Part shown: in pieces, positions 20,087 to 29,725 of the stretch | Numbering within the stretch: the first letter of the stretch is position 1 | Layout: every line of letters starts with the position of its first letter | Source: Pedobacter riviphilus | GTDB lineage: Bacteria > Bacteroidota > Bacteroidia > Sphingobacteriales > Sphingobacteriaceae | Reading direction: 5' to 3' | Assembly: GCF_014692875.1 (NCBI RefSeq) | Contig: NZ_CP061171.1 | Location: forward strand, 5,084,001-5,148,000 | DNA: 64,000 nt | The notes under the pieces: generated by a model | Databases searched by the model: none | What the model was told of the DNA's origin: nothing | Seen by the model: the letters and a program-made list of their open reading frames with translations, nothing else | Made by a program: the position numbers and the translations under genes

Positions 20087-20264
20087 TAAATCTTTCTCTT
20101 GTTTTTCTTTTTAGCGTAACGCTTAATTTACGCTTAGCTCAAATATGCTGTTTTTAATATTTATCGGTTTTTGTACATTTACGTTTGTACTTAATCAATA
20201 ATAATCTTCCAAAAAGAGCAGTATTTCATTTAACTTGCCCTTCGGAATTAAAATATATAAGGGA

Positions 20265-21956
20265 ATGAAGAAACTAAAATATGGTCTTTTAGCAGCTGGC
20301 TTTGGGGTGGCTGTTTTATCCTTTTCTTTTAAAGAAGATTTGTTCCTGGTATCTAAAAACCTCGATATTTTTGCTTCACTCTATAAAGAAATCAATATCA
20401 ATTATGTTGATGATACCAACGCCCCTCAATTGATGAAAACGGGGATCGATGCCATGTTGGATAGTTTAGACCCTTATACCGAATATGTTCCCGAATCGGA
20501 AATTGAAGATTACAAGTTGAAATATGTAAGCACACAGTACGGAGGTATTGGTGCCAGCACTGTTTTTATCGACGGGAAACTGTTTATTAACGATATCAGT
20601 GAAGGTTATCCGGCAAATAAAAGCGAGCTTAAAGCAGGAGATCAGGTGGTAAGCATAAACGGAATCGCAGTAAAAGGTAAAGACCGACAAGAAATTAGCC
20701 AGTTGTTGCGTGGCCCTAAAGGAACACCGGTTGATTTGCTGATGGTTAGAGATGGCAAAGAAATTACTAAAAAACTCGTGCGCGATGAAATAAAACAGCC
20801 TAACGTTTCTTACTCTGGAATGGTTGGCGATGGAATCGGTTATATTAAGCTTGATAAATTTCTGGAAAATTCTGGACAGGAAGTCAAAGATGCCCTGTTG
20901 GCCATTCAAAAAGAAAATCCAAAAGGTGTTGTTTTAGATTTAAGAAACAATGGTGGTGGTATTTTGCAGGAAGCAGTTAAAATTGTAAACCTCTTTGTGA
21001 ATAAAGATCAACTTATTGTAACCCAAAAAGGTAAAAATGCAGAGAAAACCATTGCCTATAAAACACTTTTAACCCCGGTTTCTACTTCCGTTCCGCTGGT
21101 GGTGCTCGTAAATGGAAATTCGGCCTCGGCCTCAGAAATTGTTGCTGGTTCTCTGCAGGATTTAGACCGTGCTATTGTGATTGGGCAGCGTAGCTACGGT
21201 AAGGGTTTGGTTCAGCAAACCTTCAACCTGCCTTATAACAGTTTGGTTAAAGTAACCGTGGCTAAATATTACACCCCTTCAGGCAGGTGTATCCAGAAAC
21301 TGGATTATGCACATAAAAATGCCGAAGGTGTAGCCGAACGTTTTGCCGATTCTACCATGGTTATGTACCAAACCAAAGCAGGCAGAAATGTATACAGCGG
21401 CAATGGTGTTTACCCCGATATTGTGGTAGATGCTGCCAAGTTAAGTCCGATTACGATTTCGATGATCAATAAAAACCTTTTCTTTAATTATGCAAATCAA
21501 TACAGGAAAGAAAAACCAACATTAGCTTCGGCTAAAAACTTCCAGTTATCTGATGCAGATTATGCCTCATTTTCTAGCAGCCTTGCCGATAAAGACCTGT
21601 CTTATCAAAGCCGTACAGAAAGATTGCTTTCTGACTTGCGGGCAGAGGCTGAAAAGGAAAATAAATCTGCAGAAGTTAAAACCGATCTGGAGAATCTTAA
21701 ATATAAACTTACCTCATCTAAAAAAACTGATTTGGTTAGCCATAAAGCAGAAATTAAAAGGGTTTTGGAAACACAGATTGTAAGCCGTTATTTTTACGAG
21801 AAAGGAAGAATTGAGCAGAGCTTCCAGTACGATAAAGAATTGGCTGCAGCGAAAAACCTTTTTACCAATCAATCGCAAATCCTGGCCATTTTAAAAGGCG
21901 ATGGAAATTATAAGGTGATTGGAAAACCCACCAAAGCCACCGCATCAATAGACTAA
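20265..21956 (+). CDS. S41-family PDZ protease (C-terminal processing peptidase)
   Basis: 563-residue periplasmic serine protease. The ATG at 20265 starts a short hydrophobic anchor MKKLKYGLLAAGFGVAVLSF; the 30-nt longer frame adds non-signal residues. A PDZ domain covers about residues 80-165 (GGIGASTVFIDGKLFIND ... LKAGDQVVSINGI). The protease core has VLDLRNNGGGILQEA, the nucleophile Ser in NGNSASASEIVAGSL and the general-base Lys in GQRSYGKGLVQQT. The C-terminal 160 residues form a charged helical extension. It cleaves C-termini of exported proteins and is a housekeeping function. Confidence 0.93.
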   Translation: MKKLKYGLLAAGFGVAVLSFSFKEDLFLVSKNLDIFASLYKEININYVDDTNAPQLMKTGIDAMLDSLDPYTEYVPESEIEDYKLKYVSTQYGGIGASTVFIDGKLFINDISEGYPANKSELKAGDQVVSINGIAVKGKDRQEISQLLRGPKGTPVDLLMVRDGKEITKKLVRDEIKQPNVSYSGMVGDGIGYIKLDKFLENSGQEVKDALLAIQKENPKGVVLDLRNNGGGILQEAVKIVNLFVNKDQLIVTQKGKNAEKTIAYKTLLTPVSTSVPLVVLVNGNSASASEIVAGSLQDLDRAIVIGQRSYGKGLVQQTFNLPYNSLVKVTVAKYYTPSGRCIQKLDYAHKNAEGVAERFADSTMVMYQTKAGRNVYSGNGVYPDIVVDAAKLSPITISMINKNLFFNYANQYRKEKPTLASAKNFQLSDADYASFSSSLADKDLSYQSRTERLLSDLRAEAEKENKSAEVKTDLENLKYKLTSSKKTDLVSHKAEIKRVLETQIVSRYFYEKGRIEQSFQYDKELAAAKNLFTNQSQILAILKGDGNYKVIGKPTKATASID

Positions 21957-21984
21957 AACCTAACCAAACGATACCACCATCCTT

Positions 21985-23310
21985 ATGAAGAAATTATCAC
22001 TAATATGCCTTGTGCTATTAATTGCCTTACAGTTAAAAGCACAGGATTATACCCCTACTGCATCTAACTTAAAACAAAGAGCATGGTTTAATGATGCACG
22101 ATTTGGCTTATTTATCCACTGGGGGCCGTTTAGTATACCAGGGAGCGGCGAATGGGTAATGAACGAACGAAAGTTGAATGTTCATAATTATACCAACCTA
22201 AAAGATTTTTTCAACCCTGTTGAGTTTAATGCCGAACAATGGGTGAGTATGGCGAAGAATGCCGGAATGAAGTACATTACGCTGATTACCCGGCACCACG
22301 ATGGCTTTAGTATGTGGGATACCAAATATTCTGATTTCAATATCATGAATACGCCCTACAAAAAAGATATTGTAAAACTGATGGCCGATGAGTGCCATAA
22401 ACAAGGCATTAAACTATATCTGTATTATTCACTGTTAGATTGGCGTAGAGAAGATTATCCGCATGAAACTGGACGGACGGGGCAGAACTCGGGCAGGACC
22501 GGCAAAGGCGATTATGCCAGTTATTTGCAGTTTATGAAAAACCAATTAACCGAGCTTTTAACCAATTATGGCGAAATAGGTGGAATCTGGTTCGACGGGC
22601 ATTGGGATCAAACCGAACCAGAGGGATCAAAAGACAGGACCTCGCGGATTGACTGGAAATACAATGAAATTTATGGTTTAATCCACAAACTTCAGCCACA
22701 GTGTATGATTGGGAATAACCATCACCTTAGCCCCTTTGCAGGAGAAGATTTTCAAATGTTCGAACGCGATCTTCCGGGCGAGAATAAATCAGGTTTAAGC
22801 TTTCAAAAGGCATCAGATAAATTACCGCTCGAAACCTGCGAAACCATTTCAAATTCGTGGGGATATAATTTGAGCGATACCTATTACAAATCGAATAAAG
22901 AACTGGTTCACATGTTGGTTAAAGCCGCCAGTTTGGGTTCCAATCTTTTACTAAACATTGGTCCGATGCCGAGCGGTAAAATTCAGCCAGAGTTTCAAGA
23001 CCGTTTGGCAGGCCTGGGCAATTGGCTTAAAATTTATGGTGAAAGCATTTATGGTACAAAAGCAGGATTTATTAAACCACAAACCTGGGGTAGCATTACG
23101 CAAAATGATAACAAAATTTTTATCCATATTTTAGACGAAAAAACGACATCCCTGGATTTGGAAAACGTTCCCGTTAAGAAAATTAAAAAGGCATATTTAC
23201 TAAAAGACAAAAGTCCAGTAAACTATACCTTTAAAAAAGCAAAATTATCCATTACTACGACTTTAAACACTACAGAACCTGATCAGGTGATTGTTTTGGA
23301 GATTGGGTAA
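21985..23310 (+). CDS. GH29 alpha-L-fucosidase
   Basis: 441-residue exported hydrolase that releases alpha-linked L-fucose. Signal peptide to about residue 19 (QLKAQ). Family motifs in order: WFNDARFGLFIHWG near the N-terminus, ITRHHDGFSMWDT, and the nucleophile Asp in GIWFDGHWD (D204). A short beta-sandwich C-terminal domain follows. Starts 28 nt after the protease stop but belongs by function with the two mannosidases downstream. Probably periplasmic and able to take core or antennal fucose from N-glycans; the linkage preference cannot be read from sequence. Confidence 0.93.
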   Translation: MKKLSLICLVLLIALQLKAQDYTPTASNLKQRAWFNDARFGLFIHWGPFSIPGSGEWVMNERKLNVHNYTNLKDFFNPVEFNAEQWVSMAKNAGMKYITLITRHHDGFSMWDTKYSDFNIMNTPYKKDIVKLMADECHKQGIKLYLYYSLLDWRREDYPHETGRTGQNSGRTGKGDYASYLQFMKNQLTELLTNYGEIGGIWFDGHWDQTEPEGSKDRTSRIDWKYNEIYGLIHKLQPQCMIGNNHHLSPFAGEDFQMFERDLPGENKSGLSFQKASDKLPLETCETISNSWGYNLSDTYYKSNKELVHMLVKAASLGSNLLLNIGPMPSGKIQPEFQDRLAGLGNWLKIYGESIYGTKAGFIKPQTWGSITQNDNKIFIHILDEKTTSLDLENVPVKKIKKAYLLKDKSPVNYTFKKAKLSITTTLNTTEPDQVIVLEIG

Positions 23311-23378
23311 GTGAACGTTTATATAGGCTGTCATCCTAAACGTAGTGAAGAATCTTTCCGAATTTCAATTAAAAGAGT

Positions 23379-23473
23379 CGTCATTACGAGGTACGAAGCA
23401 ATCTTAATGCGTTCGCTGTTAGCGATAGTTGTAAGATTGCTTCGCTGGCTGAAAAAGCCTTCTCGCAATGACG
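23379..23473. repeat. REP-like inverted repeat (GTCATTRCGAG family)
   Basis: Imperfect inverted repeat: CGTCATTACGAG...GAAGCAATCTTA at the left and TAAGATTGCTTC...CTCGCAATGACG at the right. This is a dispersed intergenic element widespread in Bacteroidota. A second fragment, TGTCATCCTAAACGTAGTGAAG, lies just before it (23329-23350). The short frame across it (23311-23508) is not a gene. Confidence 0.8.
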
Positions 23474-23628
23474 ATCTCTCTCGTTCAAAAGCCTATATCT
23501 TCCTATAATTTACTAAATTCAATGCTTTTATTTAATTTTAGCACAATTCTTCCCTATTTATGAGAAAATAAACGTAAAACGTTTTACTTTTAGGCTTTAA
23601 ATTCTAATGTAAGAAATTATAAGCACAC

Positions 23629-25896
23629 ATGCAGTTCAAGAAAACTTCGTCTATTCTATTTCTAACGGCCTCTCTATTCTCTCTTAATGCAGCTGCACAG
23701 CAGAACACCAAACTTACCCAATATGTCGATCCATTAATCGGATCAGCAAAACACGGACATGTTTTTGTAGGTGCAAATGTTCCTTTTGGTGCAGTTCAAC
23801 TGGGGCCGAACAATATTTTTGAAGGCTGGGACTGGTGCAGTGGGTATAACTATGCAAGTAATACGATTACCGGTTTTGCACATACCCATTTAAGTGGTAC
23901 TGGTATTGGCGATTTAGGCGATATTTCGATTATGCCTGCAACTGGTAAATTGCTCCTGGAAAAGGGTAAAACAGCCGAAGACCAGAACGGCTACCTATCT
24001 AAATTTTCGCATCAAAATGAAATAGCCAAAGCTGGTTATTACAGTGTATTACTTGATAAATACCAAATTAAAGCCGAACTAACCGCAACCGAAAGGGTAG
24101 GCTTTCATCAGTACACTTTTAAAAAAGATGCTGAAAATCCACATATCATTATCGATTTAATTGAAGGTATAGGTTGGGATGCGCCTGTATCTGCTTCATT
24201 TAAACAGCTTGATGCTACTACTATTGTAGGGCATCGTAATTCGAAAGGTTGGGCCAACGATCAACGTTTATATTTTGTAATTAAACTTTCGCAACCGATT
24301 AAAAGCATTGCACTTTATGATAGCACTGTTGTTAAAAGTGGCGCAACGTTATCTGGTAAAAAGCTTAAGGCGGCGGTTAACTTTAATACCATTAATCATG
24401 ATAAACTGCAGATTAAAGTTGCCTTATCTCCGGTAAGCATTGAAAATGCCATTTTAAACCTAAAAACAGAGCTACCGGGCTGGGATTTCGCAGCAGCTGT
24501 TAAAAATAGTGATGCGAAGTGGGAAAAAGAACTGGCCAAGTTGAAAATTGAGGCTTCAAATACGACCAAAAATATATTTTATACCGCTTTGTACCATACC
24601 ATGGTGGCGCCATCACTTTTTAACGATGTAAACAAAGATTACCTCGGTACAGATAAAAAGGTATACAAAAAGGCAAATTTCAATAACCTCACTACCTTTT
24701 CACTGTGGGATACTTACCGTGCGGCTAATCCATTGTACACCATTCTGCACCAGGATAAGGTAAACGATGTGGTAAATACCATGTTAGCCATCTATAAACA
24801 ACAGGGTAAACTACCCGTTTGGCATTTAATGGGCAGTGAAACCAATACCATGGTGGGCTACCATGCCGTTCCGGTTATTGTTGATGCCTATTTAAAAGGA
24901 TACCGGGGTTTTGATGTAAATCTGGCATACGAAGCGATAAAACAATCGGCTATGCAGAAAACGGATGGTATCGAATACATTCAGGAGCTTAAGTTCATTC
25001 CTGCTGATAAAATAAACGAATCAGTGGGTAAGGCTTTGGAGTACGCTATTGACGATTATTGCATTGCACAAATGGCTAAGGGACTCAACAAAACAGCAGA
25101 TTACGCTTACTTTAGTAAAAGATCGAAACTGTATCGTTTATATTTTGATCCGAGTATTCAGTTTATGCGTGGTAAACTTGCCAATGGAAATTGGAGAAGT
25201 CCTTTCGATCCTTTTTCGTCCAAACACCGTGAAGATGACTACGTAGAAGGGAATGCATGGCAATATACCTGGTTGGTGCCACAAGATGTAGAAGGTTTGA
25301 TTGATCTTTTTGGAGGAGATAAACCTTTTACCAATAAACTTGATTCGCTATTTACCTTACCTTTAGATTTGGGAACCAACGGTTCGCCTGATATTAGCGG
25401 ATTGATTGGAAATTATGCGCAGGGAAATGAACCCAACCACCACATCCCTTATTTATATACTTACGCAGGCCAGCCATGGAAAACTGCCGATCTGATCCGT
25501 AAAATCGACAAAGATTTTTATTCGTCAAAACCTGATGGATTGTGCGGCAACGAAGACGTAGGTCAAATGAGTGCCTGGTATATTTTCTCCGCAATGGGTT
25601 TCTATCCTGTAAATCCGGCAAACGGAGCTTACGTTTTCGGAACGCCATTGGTTAATGATGCGATTATTTCGCTGCCTGGGAATAAGAAATTCAGTATAAG
25701 GGTTGTGGATAACAGTGCGGAGAATAAGTACATTCAGAAAATTGTGCTGAATGGCAAACCATATACCAAATCATATATTTTGCATAACACCATAACAGCT
25801 GGCGGAAATATACAAATTTATATGGGCAATAAACCATCGGCAAGCTGGGGCGTAAAACAAGAAGACAGACCTGTATCAACTAATAGTTCTAGATAA
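23629..25896 (+). CDS. GH92 exo-alpha-mannosidase
   Basis: 755-residue calcium-dependent alpha-mannosidase that trims mannose from N-glycans. Signal peptide to about residue 24 (NAAAQQ). Family landmarks: YVDPLIGSAKHGHVFVGANVPFG opening, GFAHTHLSGTGIGDLGD, LWDTYRAANPL, the general acid Glu in YVEGNAWQYTW (E540), GNEPNHHIPYLYTYAG and GNEDVGQMSAWYIFSAMGFYPVNP, which together are diagnostic. Full family length with both the N-terminal beta-sandwich and the (alpha/alpha)6 barrel. Lies between two REP-like repeats and in line with the fucosidase and the GH2 enzyme, supporting a glycoprotein N-glycan pathway. Confidence 0.95.
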   Translation: MQFKKTSSILFLTASLFSLNAAAQQNTKLTQYVDPLIGSAKHGHVFVGANVPFGAVQLGPNNIFEGWDWCSGYNYASNTITGFAHTHLSGTGIGDLGDISIMPATGKLLLEKGKTAEDQNGYLSKFSHQNEIAKAGYYSVLLDKYQIKAELTATERVGFHQYTFKKDAENPHIIIDLIEGIGWDAPVSASFKQLDATTIVGHRNSKGWANDQRLYFVIKLSQPIKSIALYDSTVVKSGATLSGKKLKAAVNFNTINHDKLQIKVALSPVSIENAILNLKTELPGWDFAAAVKNSDAKWEKELAKLKIEASNTTKNIFYTALYHTMVAPSLFNDVNKDYLGTDKKVYKKANFNNLTTFSLWDTYRAANPLYTILHQDKVNDVVNTMLAIYKQQGKLPVWHLMGSETNTMVGYHAVPVIVDAYLKGYRGFDVNLAYEAIKQSAMQKTDGIEYIQELKFIPADKINESVGKALEYAIDDYCIAQMAKGLNKTADYAYFSKRSKLYRLYFDPSIQFMRGKLANGNWRSPFDPFSSKHREDDYVEGNAWQYTWLVPQDVEGLIDLFGGDKPFTNKLDSLFTLPLDLGTNGSPDISGLIGNYAQGNEPNHHIPYLYTYAGQPWKTADLIRKIDKDFYSSKPDGLCGNEDVGQMSAWYIFSAMGFYPVNPANGAYVFGTPLVNDAIISLPGNKKFSIRVVDNSAENKYIQKIVLNGKPYTKSYILHNTITAGGNIQIYMGNKPSASWGVKQEDRPVSTNSSR

Positions 25897-25934
25897 AAAT
25901 GAGGTTGTATCATAAAATTAGTTTATCTAGATTT

Positions 25935-26004
25935 TGTCACGTTGAGCCTGTCGAAACGCCTCACTCCATATTAATGAAGGTCCTTCGACAAGCTCAGGAT
26001 GACA
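25935..26004. repeat. REP-like inverted repeat (TGAGCYTGTCGAA family)
   Basis: TGTCACGTTGAGCCTGTCGAA at the left and TTCGACAAGCTCAGGATGACA at the right form a hairpin. It is the well-known TGTCATCCTGAGCTTGTCGAAGGAC-type dispersed repeat found between genes in many bacteria, including Bacteroidota. It separates the GH92 and GH2 genes. Confidence 0.85.
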
Positions 26005-26076
26005 TTCTGGACATATGATATATTCTCATTAAATTAACCACAGCAACAAAATTTTTATCTACAAGATTTCAAAATA

Positions 26077-28683
26077 ATGAAGAAAATATTTCTACTTCTC
26101 TTACTCTGTTCGGCTTTGACCGTAAATGCACAACAGCGCTATGAACTAAATTCGGGTTGGGTATGTACCAATATCAAAGATGCCAATGCTTCGGGCTTAG
26201 AAATCTCGAAAGCTGGTTTTCCGGTCGGCAACTGGATGCAAGCGACAGTTCCTGGAACAGTATTAACCACTTTGTTGAACAATAAAAAAGTATCCGATCC
26301 ATTTTATGGAATGAACAATGAGAAAATTCCAGACGTTTATAAAACCGGTAACGATTATTACACTTATTGGTTTGTAAAAGATTTTGAAGAGCACGCTGTG
26401 GGTACCGAACAGGTTTGGTTACAGTTTAGAGGAATAAATTATAAGGCCGAAATTTATTTAAACGGAAAAAAAGTTAACCCCAAAACCCAGGTGGGTATGC
26501 ACCTTAGGGCACAGTATAACATCACTAAATTTTTATCCCCGAATGGGAAAAACAGGCTTGCCGTAATTGTTTATCCACCAGATTTCCCGGGCAACCCGAA
26601 TGGTGGACAGGGTGGCGACGGTACAATTGCCAAAGGTTTAACTACACAATATACTGCCGGATGGGACTGGATTCAGCCTACACGCGACCGTAACACGGGC
26701 ATTTGGGATAAAGTGACCATCGAGAAAACCAAGAGTATCAATATCCAGAATCCACAGGTAATTACTTTGGTACCCGGCAAGCGTTTGCCAGAAGGGGAAC
26801 AAAAACCAGCTACCGTTAAAGTTTCAGTTGAAGTAGAAAACCCAACTAATCAGGCGGTTTCGGGTACATTGCAATACCAAATTGCCGGAAAGTTGATTAA
26901 ACTGTCAACCTCTATTGCCGCCAATAAGACTATTACGGTTAAACTTCCTGATTTACAGCTTGAAAATCCTAAATTATGGTGGCCAAGCGGATACGGACCA
27001 CAAAACTTGTATGACGTAAAAATCGAATTTGTAGCGGCCAATCAAGTATTAGATCAGGAGCAGCTTAAAGTGGGTGTCCGCCAGATTGATAATACCTGGA
27101 ACGAACACACCAGGAGTATGGGCACTTTTGTAAACGGACAAAAGATTTTTATTAAAGGCGGTAACTGGATTATCAGTGATGCAATGCTCCGTTTTAGCGA
27201 TGCCCGTTACGATGCTGAAGTACGTTACCATAAAGATATGAACCTGAACCTGATCAGGATTTGGGGAGGAGCAATTTTAGAAAGACCTGAGTTTTACAAC
27301 GCCTGTGATAAATATGGATTGCTGGTTTTTCAGGATTTCTGGTTTAGTGGCGATTGTAACGGCCGTTGGGTAGACCCGATGAAAAAGGAAGACCAATGGA
27401 CACGCAGAAATTATCCAGATGATCATAACCTCACCTTAACCGCTATTGAAGATCAGATCAAAATGATCAGAAACCATGCTTCACTTGCTTTTTGGTGTGG
27501 AGGGAATGAGATTACACCACCCGAAGATATTTTGGAACCTTTAAAAAACAATATTCTGCCACGATTAGATGGCACTAGAAAGCTTTTCGATTTTTCTAAC
27601 AGCGACGAAATGTCGTATAACTCCATTGGCGGAAACGGCGATGGGCCGTACGGCATACAGGATATTAAAACTTTTTGGGGTACGAGAACATTTCCTTACA
27701 ACTCCGAAGTAGGCTCGGTAGGTGTTGGCGATTATGTTTCCTTGCTGCGTTTTATCCCAAAAGAAAACCTGATTGCACCCCAATATAAAGCCAAACCCGA
27801 TTCGGTATGGGATTATCATAAATATATCTCATACGAGCAATATCTTAATCCATACGGCAAGCCGAAAAGTGCAGAAGATTTTGCAATGAAGGCCCAATTG
27901 GCCAATTACGATCAATACAGGGCATTAATGGAGGGTTTCTCGAACAAAATGTGGGATTGGTATACTGGTTCCATCATCTGGAAAACCCAAAACCCCTGGA
28001 CAGCCATGCGCGGACAGATGTACGATTATTATCTTGATCCAAATGCCTGTTTATACGGCTTAAGGAAAGGAAGTGAGCCTTTGCATGTGATGATGAATCC
28101 TTTGGATAGCATGGTTACCATCGTAAACAATGGGTTTAGCACTAAAAACAACCTGATGGTGCAGGCGAAAGCTTACGATATGGATGGCAAAGATTATTTC
28201 TACTCCCAGGCCTTCAATTCGGTTGGTCCATCTTCTGTGAGAAGACTTTTTCCTATGAACGAGTTCTTAACCAAGCTGGATAAAAAAGAAGGTGTATTTG
28301 TTTCTTTAAGGATTTTAGACCAGAAGCAAAATATACTGAGCGAAAATATTTATTGGCTTCCAGGTAAGGATGGTGAATATTCGGGCTTAAAAAGTATCAA
28401 ACAAGCGCCGTTAAAAGTTTCAGCAATTGATCAGAAAAACGGTAAGGTGGCAGTTACTTTAAGCAATGCAAACGGAAGCCCCGTAGCATTTTTTAATCGT
28501 ATTGCTTTAATAAATGGCAATACTGGCGAACGTATACTCCCAGCATTTTATGATGATAACTATGTGAGTATTTTACCAGGAGAAAGTAAAACAGTAACTG
28601 TAGAATATACAGGGAAACAAAGTAATTTAGCTGTAGAGGTATATGGCTGGAATGTAGAAAAGCAGAAAGTAAATATTCAATAA
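26077..28683 (+). CDS. GH2 beta-mannosidase, mannosylglycoprotein endo-beta-mannosidase-like
   Basis: 868-residue exported GH2 enzyme; signal peptide to about residue 18 (TVNAQQ). A jelly-roll binding domain comes first (WLQFRGINYKAEIYLNG), then the immunoglobulin-like domain and the TIM barrel with FIKGGNWIISDAM, the acid/base Glu in FWCGGNE (E478) and the probable nucleophile in YNSEVGSVG (E544). The 66-residue spacing between the two is shorter than in exo-beta-mannosidases. The block QLANYDQYRALMEGFSNKMW, then IIWKTQNPWTAMRGQ, closely resembles what I remember of plant endo-beta-mannosidase (EC 3.2.1.152), which cuts Man-beta-1,4-GlcNAc in N-glycans. An exo-beta-glucosaminidase role is the main alternative. 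Confidence 0.85.
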   Translation: MKKIFLLLLLCSALTVNAQQRYELNSGWVCTNIKDANASGLEISKAGFPVGNWMQATVPGTVLTTLLNNKKVSDPFYGMNNEKIPDVYKTGNDYYTYWFVKDFEEHAVGTEQVWLQFRGINYKAEIYLNGKKVNPKTQVGMHLRAQYNITKFLSPNGKNRLAVIVYPPDFPGNPNGGQGGDGTIAKGLTTQYTAGWDWIQPTRDRNTGIWDKVTIEKTKSINIQNPQVITLVPGKRLPEGEQKPATVKVSVEVENPTNQAVSGTLQYQIAGKLIKLSTSIAANKTITVKLPDLQLENPKLWWPSGYGPQNLYDVKIEFVAANQVLDQEQLKVGVRQIDNTWNEHTRSMGTFVNGQKIFIKGGNWIISDAMLRFSDARYDAEVRYHKDMNLNLIRIWGGAILERPEFYNACDKYGLLVFQDFWFSGDCNGRWVDPMKKEDQWTRRNYPDDHNLTLTAIEDQIKMIRNHASLAFWCGGNEITPPEDILEPLKNNILPRLDGTRKLFDFSNSDEMSYNSIGGNGDGPYGIQDIKTFWGTRTFPYNSEVGSVGVGDYVSLLRFIPKENLIAPQYKAKPDSVWDYHKYISYEQYLNPYGKPKSAEDFAMKAQLANYDQYRALMEGFSNKMWDWYTGSIIWKTQNPWTAMRGQMYDYYLDPNACLYGLRKGSEPLHVMMNPLDSMVTIVNNGFSTKNNLMVQAKAYDMDGKDYFYSQAFNSVGPSSVRRLFPMNEFLTKLDKKEGVFVSLRILDQKQNILSENIYWLPGKDGEYSGLKSIKQAPLKVSAIDQKNGKVAVTLSNANGSPVAFFNRIALINGNTGERILPAFYDDNYVSILPGESKTVTVEYTGKQSNLAVEVYGWNVEKQKVNIQ

Positions 28684-28689
28684 GTTAAT

Positions 28690-28710
28690 CGGGATTTGTA
28701 ATCCCGTTTT
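28690..28710 (+). terminator. Terminator after GH2 gene
   Basis: Perfect stem CGGGATT / AATCCCG with a 3-nt loop and a TTTT tail, 7 nt after the stop codon. Confidence 0.75.
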
Positions 28711-28859
28711 AAGAACTTAGGATGTTTAATCCTGGGTGGGAGTACTCAAATGCGAGATTACAAACCTCGACTAATAAAAGGATTATTTTAAGCCTGTTGC
28801 AAATTGATTAACAGTTAAGAGGTAATATTTATCGATTTCTATATAACATTCTTCTGGCC

Positions 28860-28925
28860 AAAACCCAAAATGTCCGATGAAGCTCCGATGATGGTCCGAT
28901 GAAAGTCGGATGATGGTTGGGTTTT
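28860..28925. repeat. Hairpin enclosing TCCGATGA direct repeats
   Basis: Outer arms AAAACCCAA / TTGGGTTTT enclose four close copies of TCCGATGA or TCGGATGA. No open frame. Function unknown; possibly a dispersed structural repeat. Confidence 0.5.
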
Positions 28926-29037
28926 AATAGAAGGTTAGTCATGGTTTGTTATCCCGTCTTTAGGGGATTTTTAATTATGAAGTGTAGGCTTATTTTCAAC
29001 GTTTTTGAAAATGCTGGGTTCTGCTACAATGGCAGAA

Positions 29038-29235
29038 TGTAGCCCTGCTATCGCTTCAAGTCCTCACTCGTGCCTCGCTCCGGGCTTTCCGCTTTATCAG
29101 GTTTAGAAACAGCAGCAGCTGCTCTAAAATACCGCTGGATCCGCGTTAGGGATTGTAAGGGTTCAGTACCGATCCTTCATCGGTACCGGAGCGAAGCGCA
29201 GCCCTGAAAAGCCCGACCCTTTCCCGTACTTCACG
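29038..29235. repeat. Dispersed intergenic element, single inverted copy
   Basis: Contains AGCCCTGCTATCGCTTCAAG, then TCCTCACTCGTGCCTCGCTC, then CGGGCTTTCCGC, which is the reverse complement of the core of the 333-bp repeats at 34.6-35.5 kb, and ends GAAAAGCCCGACCC, the reverse complement of their GGTCGGGCTTTTC start. GTTTAGAAAC inside it is shared with the 273-bp repeats at 48.5-49.3 kb. No gene lies in 28684-29355. Confidence 0.65.
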
Positions 29236-29303
29236 GGATTGGGTAACGCCCAAATCAGTTATCAGCTTTCAATCTTCAGTTTGCAATTCACGGTCTATAA
29301 AAC

Positions 29304-29335
29304 AAAAAAGGCGACACTTTAGGTATCGCCTTTTC
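29304..29335 (-). terminator. Terminator of the ferredoxin operon
   Basis: On the minus strand, stem AAGGCGA / TCGCCTT followed by a T6 run. It lies 20 nt downstream of the ferredoxin stop. Confidence 0.85.
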
Positions 29336-29355
29336 TCTATAGTATGTTTTACAAC

Positions 29356-29682
29356 CTAGCTTACGCCGTGTAATTTTACTTTTAATCCATCCATATTGTT
29401 GTTTAACTGCAGTTGGCAGGCTAAACGCGAGTTTGGTAACAGATCGGGCAAAGTATCTAACATGGCATACTCATCGTCTGTCATTTCGTTAAGTTTTTCT
29501 TCGCCTTCCAATACATCAACACAGCAGGTGGCACATAACGCCATTCCGCCACAAGTAGCAAGAATATCGTACTCTGATGCTTTTAAAAACTCCATCAGGC
29601 TTAAACCCATGTCGGTTGGTGCAACGTGTTCAGTAACCGAGCCATCCGGCTCCTGCATATATATGTTAATGTTGTTTTCCAT
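29356..29682 (-). CDS. 2Fe-2S ferredoxin (adrenodoxin-like)
   Basis: 108-residue plant/adrenodoxin-type ferredoxin. Cluster ligands appear as CGGMALCATC (C-X5-C-X2-C) plus a distal Cys in RLACQLQ. The sequence also has a fifth Cys directly after the third. Acidic overall, as expected for a soluble electron carrier. Encoded 43 nt after the ferredoxin-reductase-like flavoprotein on the same strand, so the two form an NADPH-flavoprotein-ferredoxin pair. The downstream acceptor is not encoded in this window. Confidence 0.92.
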   Translation of the reverse strand: MENNINIYMQEPDGSVTEHVAPTDMGLSLMEFLKASEYDILATCGGMALCATCCVDVLEGEEKLNEMTDDEYAMLDTLPDLLPNSRLACQLQLNNNMDGLKVKLHGVS

Positions 29683-29725
29683 TTTATTACTCTTATGATT
29701 TGTAGCGACAAATATAGGAGAAAGC

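Noticed and set aside
20466..20909. 147-codon minus-strand frame
   Set aside because: Antisense to the S41 protease in its conserved PDZ/core region.
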